Source: Deferribacteraceae bacterium UBA6793 (GTDB lineage: Bacteria; Chrysiogenota; Deferribacteres; Deferribacterales; Geovibrionaceae). Taken from it: a stretch of 64,000 bases of DNA. Below, one piece after another: positions 60,164-64,000 of this stretch (position 1 is its first letter; every line of letters begins with the position of its first letter). The position numbers and the translations under genes were made by a program. Below the pieces are notes generated by a model, which made no database searches, was not told the origin of the DNA, and saw nothing but the letters and a program-made list of their open reading frames with translations. The stretch lies in NCBI GenBank assembly GCA_002452405.1, contig DKFP01000014.1:459498-523497 (forward strand), in the 5' to 3' direction.

Positions 60164-61296
60164 TGAGCCTCTAAGATGTCGCCGGATTTCAGTATTGCGG
60201 CGTTTTCGGAAACAACCTTTTCACCTGCGGAAAGACCGGAGAGTATCTCTGTGAACCCGCCGAAATCGCGTCCTGTCTTAACAACGCGCATATCCGCCTT
60301 GCCCTTGTCGTCAACGAACACCATGGTAAGCTGACCGCGTGTCACTATGGCGGAGGATGGAACGGCTATTACCTTTTCCTTTCCTGTGATGAAGCGCACC
60401 TTTGCGAACATCCCCTGAGCCATCTTTTCACAGCCGGAGAGTTTGACTTTAAAGTTGCCTGTGGCGGGATCGATATCGGGGCTTATCTCAAGAATGGTGC
60501 TGTCGAACTCGTCGCCGGATGAATCAATCGATACAACCGCTTTTGTGCCGAGCTTAACATCATCTATCATGTTCTGGCTGATATATGCCACAACCACGGG
60601 CACGTTGTTACCAATTTTAAGGACGGGGCTGCCTGGGTTTGCAAGGTTGCCCGCATCCATATCCTTTTCAAGTACGATTCCGTCGAAGGGTGCACGGAGC
60701 TGAGTGTATGAGAGGTATGTGTCAACCTCACTCTTCATGGCGCCCGCCTGACCGGATTTTATCTTCGCTTGCTGAACCTTTTCCGCAGAGAGATCAAGGT
60801 TTTCCTTGGCAACTTTATATTGGGATTCAACCTGATCGAACTCCTGTTTGGAAACGCTGCTGTTTCTTATGAGGTTCACATATCTGTTGTATGTTTTTTC
60901 CGCGAGGTCAAACTCGGACTGTGCCATTTTATAGCCGATGCTTGCCTGACGCAGAGCGTTCTGCGTCTCCATTTCGCCGGAAGCCGCAAACGCCATTTTC
61001 TGTTCAAGTTCGCCGCTTTTTATAACGGCAAGGAGCTGTCCCGACTTAACCTGCTGTCCGGGCGTGACAAGTATCTGCTCAACGTAGCCGGTCACTTTGG
61101 GAATGATGATCGCAGTCTTGTCGCTGGAGACGGTGGCGGTGAACACGCGGGTTGCGTCCACGTCCGATTCGGAAACGGAGTGGAGTTTCACTTTAACTGT
61201 TGCGGGTGTCTGGGCGGTTTCCGGTTTTTTGTCATTTCCGCCGCACGCCGTCAGAAGTGCAAGAATTGCTGCCGAGGCAATGAACTTACGAAGCAT
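60160..61296 (-). CDS. RND periplasmic adaptor (membrane fusion) protein
   Basis: A 378-residue lipoprotein (MLRKFIASAAILALLTACGG; lipobox L-T-A-C). It has the biotinyl-lipoyl-like halves (VTGYVEQILVTPGQQVKSGQ and YLSYTQLRAPFDGIVLEKD) around a coiled-coil hairpin (residues about 110-190), then a beta-barrel and membrane-proximal domain. It links the RND protein to TolC. A family-1 repeat of minimal size lies between it and tolC. Confidence 0.92.
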   Translation of the reverse strand: MLRKFIASAAILALLTACGGNDKKPETAQTPATVKVKLHSVSESDVDATRVFTATVSSDKTAIIIPKVTGYVEQILVTPGQQVKSGQLLAVIKSGELEQKMAFAASGEMETQNALRQASIGYKMAQSEFDLAEKTYNRYVNLIRNSSVSKQEFDQVESQYKVAKENLDLSAEKVQQAKIKSGQAGAMKSEVDTYLSYTQLRAPFDGIVLEKDMDAGNLANPGSPVLKIGNNVPVVVAYISQNMIDDVKLGTKAVVSIDSSGDEFDSTILEISPDIDPATGNFKVKLSGCEKMAQGMFAKVRFITGKEKVIAVPSSAIVTRGQLTMVFVDDKGKADMRVVKTGRDFGGFTEILSGLSAGEKVVSENAAILKSGDILEAQ

Positions 61297-61380
61297 TTTA
61301 ATCCTCTTAATTTTATTATATTCAAATATTATAATATTTAGTGCGTAGTTTTCAAGCTGTTTGTTTTAAAAATGGAAATG

Positions 61381-61423
61381 AGACTGCTTCGCCCTTGCAG
61401 TTATTGCAGTGCCGCAGCAGTCT
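61381..61423. repeat. Family-1 repeat, minimal 43-base form
   Basis: AGACTGCTTCGCCCTTGCAG, a four-base centre, then CTGCAG-like arm to GCCGCAGCAGTCT. Outer arms AGACTGC/GCAGTCT are perfect; the middle of the usual unit is missing. It lies within the efflux operon, between the tolC stop (ten bases away) and the MFP promoter-proximal region. The rest of the 136-base gap is AT-rich without a gene. Confidence 0.7.
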
Positions 61424-61432
61424 CTTCAAATT

Positions 61433-62749
61433 TTAGTGTAAATCTCCGGCTGCCAGATGGAGTCCCGCTTTTTCAACTATCTCCTGATATTCAGAAATAT
61501 AGAGTGAAAGCTCTGCCTGTTTCAGGTCAACTTCTCTGTCGAGCAGCTCAGTAACCTTTGAAAGACCTTCGTTAAACCTGTTTTCCGTAATGGCAAGCGC
61601 TGTTTGCGCCGCCTCAACACGTTTTTTTGATGCCTCTATCTGTTTAGATGCGGCTATAACGCCGTAATAAGAATTTTTTATCTCTGATTTTATTTCGAGT
61701 TTTTTGTCTGATATCTGGTGCATAAGGGATATCTGTCTGCTCTTTGTTTCGGCGATTTTATTATAGTCGCCGAACCCTTTGAACAGGTTCATATCCGCCT
61801 GAATCCCGTATGTTGTGCCGTCTCCGTTGTCTCCGAGGAACTTGTCGTCGTTGCGCTGATAGTCTGCAAAAAGGTAAACAGAGGGCAGAAGTGCCGCCTT
61901 TGCCTTTTTGGTTTCATATCCAGCAGCGTCCAGATATTTCTGCATAGCGGCGAGGTCCTGTCTGTTTTTCAGACCGGCGTCGGTATATTTTGAAATATCT
62001 TCTGAAAATTCCAGTTCAGGAGTAGACCACACGACCTTGATAGGTTCGTCGGTGTCAAGAAGCCTTTGCAGGCTGCTCATGGCAACCGCGTGCTGCTTTT
62101 CCGCCTCTTTGACCGCCTGTTCGTTCATCAGCAGGTAACTTTCGGATACCATCAGGTCGCTTTTCACTATGAGACCGTTGTTAAAAAAGTCCGCAGCGTT
62201 TCTGTAGTATCTTTTTGTGCGTTCGTATGAGTGGTTTGCGGTGTCCAGCGCCTTTTCAGCCAGAGCCAGCCCGTAAAACGCCATGTGCAGGTTATACAGT
62301 GTGAACTGCGTAGCCCGTTCCGTCTGCATACGGCTTGCCTGATAGGCTTTGTTCGCCTGTTTGATACCGTAGTATATCTGCCCCTGCATAAAAACAGGCT
62401 GCATAACCTGCACCTGAGTTGTGTAGGTTGTGACGGTGTCGGGGTTTGCCATCTGATTCATGAAATATGAATTGTCGAACCTGCCCTGCTTTGCTGTTGC
62501 GAATGCAGCTGTGCCGGGTTCGTTGGATTTCATGAGCGTCTGGTGCAGACTGATATTGGGAAGGTAGCTGCCCACAGCCTGATTTTTAACATATCCTGCC
62601 GCTTCTTCGTCCGCCTTATAATATTTTATGACGTTCGAATTTTTAAGCGCTGTCTCCTTTGCCTGGGCAAAAGTGAGTGCAGCCGCGTGTGCCTGTGCCG
62701 CGAAAAGCAGCGCAAGGCTTAGTGTGAACCCTCGCACGGGGAAACGCAT
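61433..62749 (-). CDS. TolC-family outer-membrane efflux protein
   Basis: A 438-residue protein with a Sec signal peptide (FTLSLALLFAAQAHAA). Two related halves each carry long helices, typical of the TolC/OEP fold (LTFAQAKETALKNSNVIKYY at the start and QKYLDAAGYETKKAKAALLP midway). It forms the outer-membrane exit duct for the RND pump. Its start overlaps the arsR gene by 31 bases. Confidence 0.9.
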   Translation of the reverse strand: MRFPVRGFTLSLALLFAAQAHAAALTFAQAKETALKNSNVIKYYKADEEAAGYVKNQAVGSYLPNISLHQTLMKSNEPGTAAFATAKQGRFDNSYFMNQMANPDTVTTYTTQVQVMQPVFMQGQIYYGIKQANKAYQASRMQTERATQFTLYNLHMAFYGLALAEKALDTANHSYERTKRYYRNAADFFNNGLIVKSDLMVSESYLLMNEQAVKEAEKQHAVAMSSLQRLLDTDEPIKVVWSTPELEFSEDISKYTDAGLKNRQDLAAMQKYLDAAGYETKKAKAALLPSVYLFADYQRNDDKFLGDNGDGTTYGIQADMNLFKGFGDYNKIAETKSRQISLMHQISDKKLEIKSEIKNSYYGVIAASKQIEASKKRVEAAQTALAITENRFNEGLSKVTELLDREVDLKQAELSLYISEYQEIVEKAGLHLAAGDLH

Positions 62750-63021
62750 CCTGTCTTCTCCATAAGTTCTTTAATCATAGCTTTGATGCCGTCGTCGGCG
62801 ATGCTGTAGCAAATGCTGGTTCCGGACCTTTTGCCTTTGATCAGCCCTTTGTTCTTGAGTATTGCAAGGTGCTGACTTGTTGTTGCCTGAGGGATATCAA
62901 GCCCTTTGCAGATTTTGGTAACGTTGCACTCGTTGCTCATAAGACCGACCATCAGTTTGAGTCTGATAGGGTGACCTATTGCCTTGAGCTTTTCGGAGTA
63001 CATTGCGAACCATTCTTCCAT
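62719..63021 (-). CDS. ArsR-family repressor, probable regulator of the efflux operon
   Basis: A 100-residue winged-helix repressor. It has KLKAIGHPIRLKLMVGLM, the helix-turn-helix KICKGLDIPQATTSQHLAIL and the wing GLIKGKRSGTSICYSI. Cysteines occur at 32, 38, 71, 92 and 96; there is no ELCVCDL arsenic site, so a different inducer, perhaps thiol-reactive, is likely. ATG at 63021 has GGAGG ten bases upstream. It heads the efflux operon. Confidence 0.88.
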   Translation of the reverse strand: MEEWFAMYSEKLKAIGHPIRLKLMVGLMSNECNVTKICKGLDIPQATTSQHLAILKNKGLIKGKRSGTSICYSIADDGIKAMIKELMEKTGCVSPCEGSH

Positions 63022-63042
63022 AATAAAAACCTCCAAAGAAAA

Positions 63043-63058
63043 ATGAATATATGAATAT
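63043..63058 (-). promoter_or_regulatory. Possible ArsR operator
   Basis: Two abutting copies of ATGAATAT (plus-strand reading), 22 bases upstream of the arsR start. ArsR-family operators are usually AT-rich with ATATT-like half-sites, so this is a candidate only. The gap 63059-63219 shows no other feature I can support. Confidence 0.4.
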
Positions 63059-63219
63059 TATGTATAAGACCTATATCTGTCAACCTTAAACTTACATTTA
63101 ACAGATTCAAAACGTTATCTTTTTTCATTTCACCGCATTTGGTGAAAAAACCGTGAAGAATTGATGTGTTTGTATTAAATTCTGATTGATTAAATTAATG
63201 TGTCTGGCATATTACATAG

Positions 63220-64000
63220 ATGGAAATAATCAGGGACATCTCCTCTTTTCAGTCGGACAGGAACATGGTTGTCAGTCTTGGCAACTTCGACGGCGTGCAC
63301 GCAGGACACGCTCAGCTCATCCGTCGCACGGTCAGTCTTGCGAGGGAGAAGGGGCTTGAGAGCGCGCTTGTTACATTCGAGCCGCACCCGCTGAAATTTT
63401 TCGGCGCGGATATCAGCCTTATATCCACGCTGGATATGAAGATACGCGAATTTGAAAGGCTGGGAGCGGACAAGCTGTTTCTCATGAAATTCGACGAGCA
63501 TCTGGCGGGTATAAATCCTGAGATATTTGTCAGCGAGTTTCTGGTTAAAAAGATGCGCGCGTCGTTCATCGTTGTGGGCTACGATTACCGCTTCGGGCGG
63601 GGCAGGGCTGGCTCATACGAATATCTTGTACATCTCAGCAGCAGGCTGGGGTTTACGGCGGTTCAGGTGCCCAAGGTCGTCGTCAACGGTGTAACTGCTT
63701 CCAGCACGAACATCCGCAAGGCGCTTCTTTCAGGGGATACAGATTCCGCCGCTTTGCTTCTGGGGCGCAATTTTACCATCGCCGGAACAGTGGTAAGGGG
63801 TGACGGTATCGCAACCGGCATAGGCTTTCCCACTGCGAATATTGAGCCTGTTAACGAGCTTATACCTATGAACGGCATATACGCGGCAAGGGTTCACGTT
63901 GACGGCAGAGAGTACGACGGAGCGCTGTATATAGGCGAGCGCCCGACAGTGGGCTCCGGACTGAAAAAACGGGTGGAGGTTAACCTCTTCGGTTTTTCGG
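63220..64000 (+). CDS. ribF: Bifunctional riboflavin kinase/FAD synthetase RibF, cut by window end
   Basis: The first 260 residues of RibF are visible; the frame runs off the window. The FAD synthetase half starts with SLGNFDGVHAGHAQLI (nucleotidyltransferase G-N-F-D-G-x-H), then VTFEPHPLKFF, VVGYDYRFGRGRAG and the ASSTNIRKALLSGD segment. The kinase half has begun (GIATGIGFPTANI, PMNGIYAARV). It converts riboflavin to FMN and FAD. There is no strong ribosome site before the ATG, but upstream start codons in frame are not evident. Confidence 0.93.
   Translation, partial: MEIIRDISSFQSDRNMVVSLGNFDGVHAGHAQLIRRTVSLAREKGLESALVTFEPHPLKFFGADISLISTLDMKIREFERLGADKLFLMKFDEHLAGINPEIFVSEFLVKKMRASFIVVGYDYRFGRGRAGSYEYLVHLSSRLGFTAVQVPKVVVNGVTASSTNIRKALLSGDTDSAALLLGRNFTIAGTVVRGDGIATGIGFPTANIEPVNELIPMNGIYAARVHVDGREYDGALYIGERPTVGSGLKKRVEVNLFGFS

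Noticed and set aside
1..64000. tRNA, rRNA or riboswitch
   Set aside because: Reading through the gaps I saw no cloverleaf or conserved riboswitch core. A covariance-model scan would be decisive and I could not run one.

Overview
The window is a 64 kb stretch of a Gram-negative, flagellated bacterial chromosome. Genes are dense and many overlap by 1-20 bases. Housekeeping genes look close to 50% G+C: a hand count of 60 bases in ispF gave 34 G/C. Outer-membrane features (FlgH L-ring, TolC, RND pump, Wzm/Wzt polysaccharide export, lipoproteins) show a double membrane. The mix of sigma-54 and sigma-28 flagellar promoters, FliW/CsrA, FolE2, HypA/HypB, a ferredoxin and NifS/IscR/CysE suggests an anaerobic or microaerophilic organism. 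Deferribacterota would fit, but I cannot prove the phylum from sequence alone. I saw no rRNA, tRNA, CRISPR array or classical insertion sequence.

Layout. 1-2243: accessory stretch with tandem palindromic repeats around a small GIY-YIG nuclease, a secreted DUF1566 protein, and a zeta-like toxin with a small partner. 2245-3555: znuA and a Zur/Fur regulator behind a palindromic operator. 3738-16604: flagellar cluster (unknown lipoprotein, flgFGA, flgHIJ, flgMNKL, fliW, csrA) with recognisable sigma-54 and sigma-28 promoters. FlgL is about three times normal size. 16761-20012: AT-rich accessory island with vapBC and a large surface lipoprotein gene split by one in-frame amber codon. 20195-23215: kef-type antiporter, ispF, hydrogenase protease. 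23354-30649: polysaccharide export and glycosyltransferase locus that becomes AT-rich partway through wzt.

30722-39385: cupin, FAD oxidoreductase, phosphodiesterase, cca, then a compact run FAH-ykgJ-coaE-hypA-hypB-rnhB-yraN-TPR-folE2. 39698-47341 (all minus strand): mltD, GT2, lrp, nth, MFS, nifS, iscR, cysE, ferredoxin. 47556-51379: small unknown protein, NUDIX, UvrD helicase, VanX. 51556-55532: molybdate module (mop, then modE-modA-TOBE-modB-modC on the minus strand behind a ModE box). 55571-63021: AI-2E/PerM transporter, DUF2892, and an arsR-tolC-MFP-RND efflux operon. 63220-end: ribF, cut by the window edge.

The most unusual thread is a family of 43-90 bp imperfect palindromes (AGAYTGC...GCARTCT, inner arms TCGCARWGAC/GTCWYTGCGA) at thirteen loci, most of them touching a gene's stop codon. 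One locus encloses a GIY-YIG nuclease almost exactly. A second, unrelated palindrome family of about 120-130 bp also begins within 1-3 bases of stop codons.
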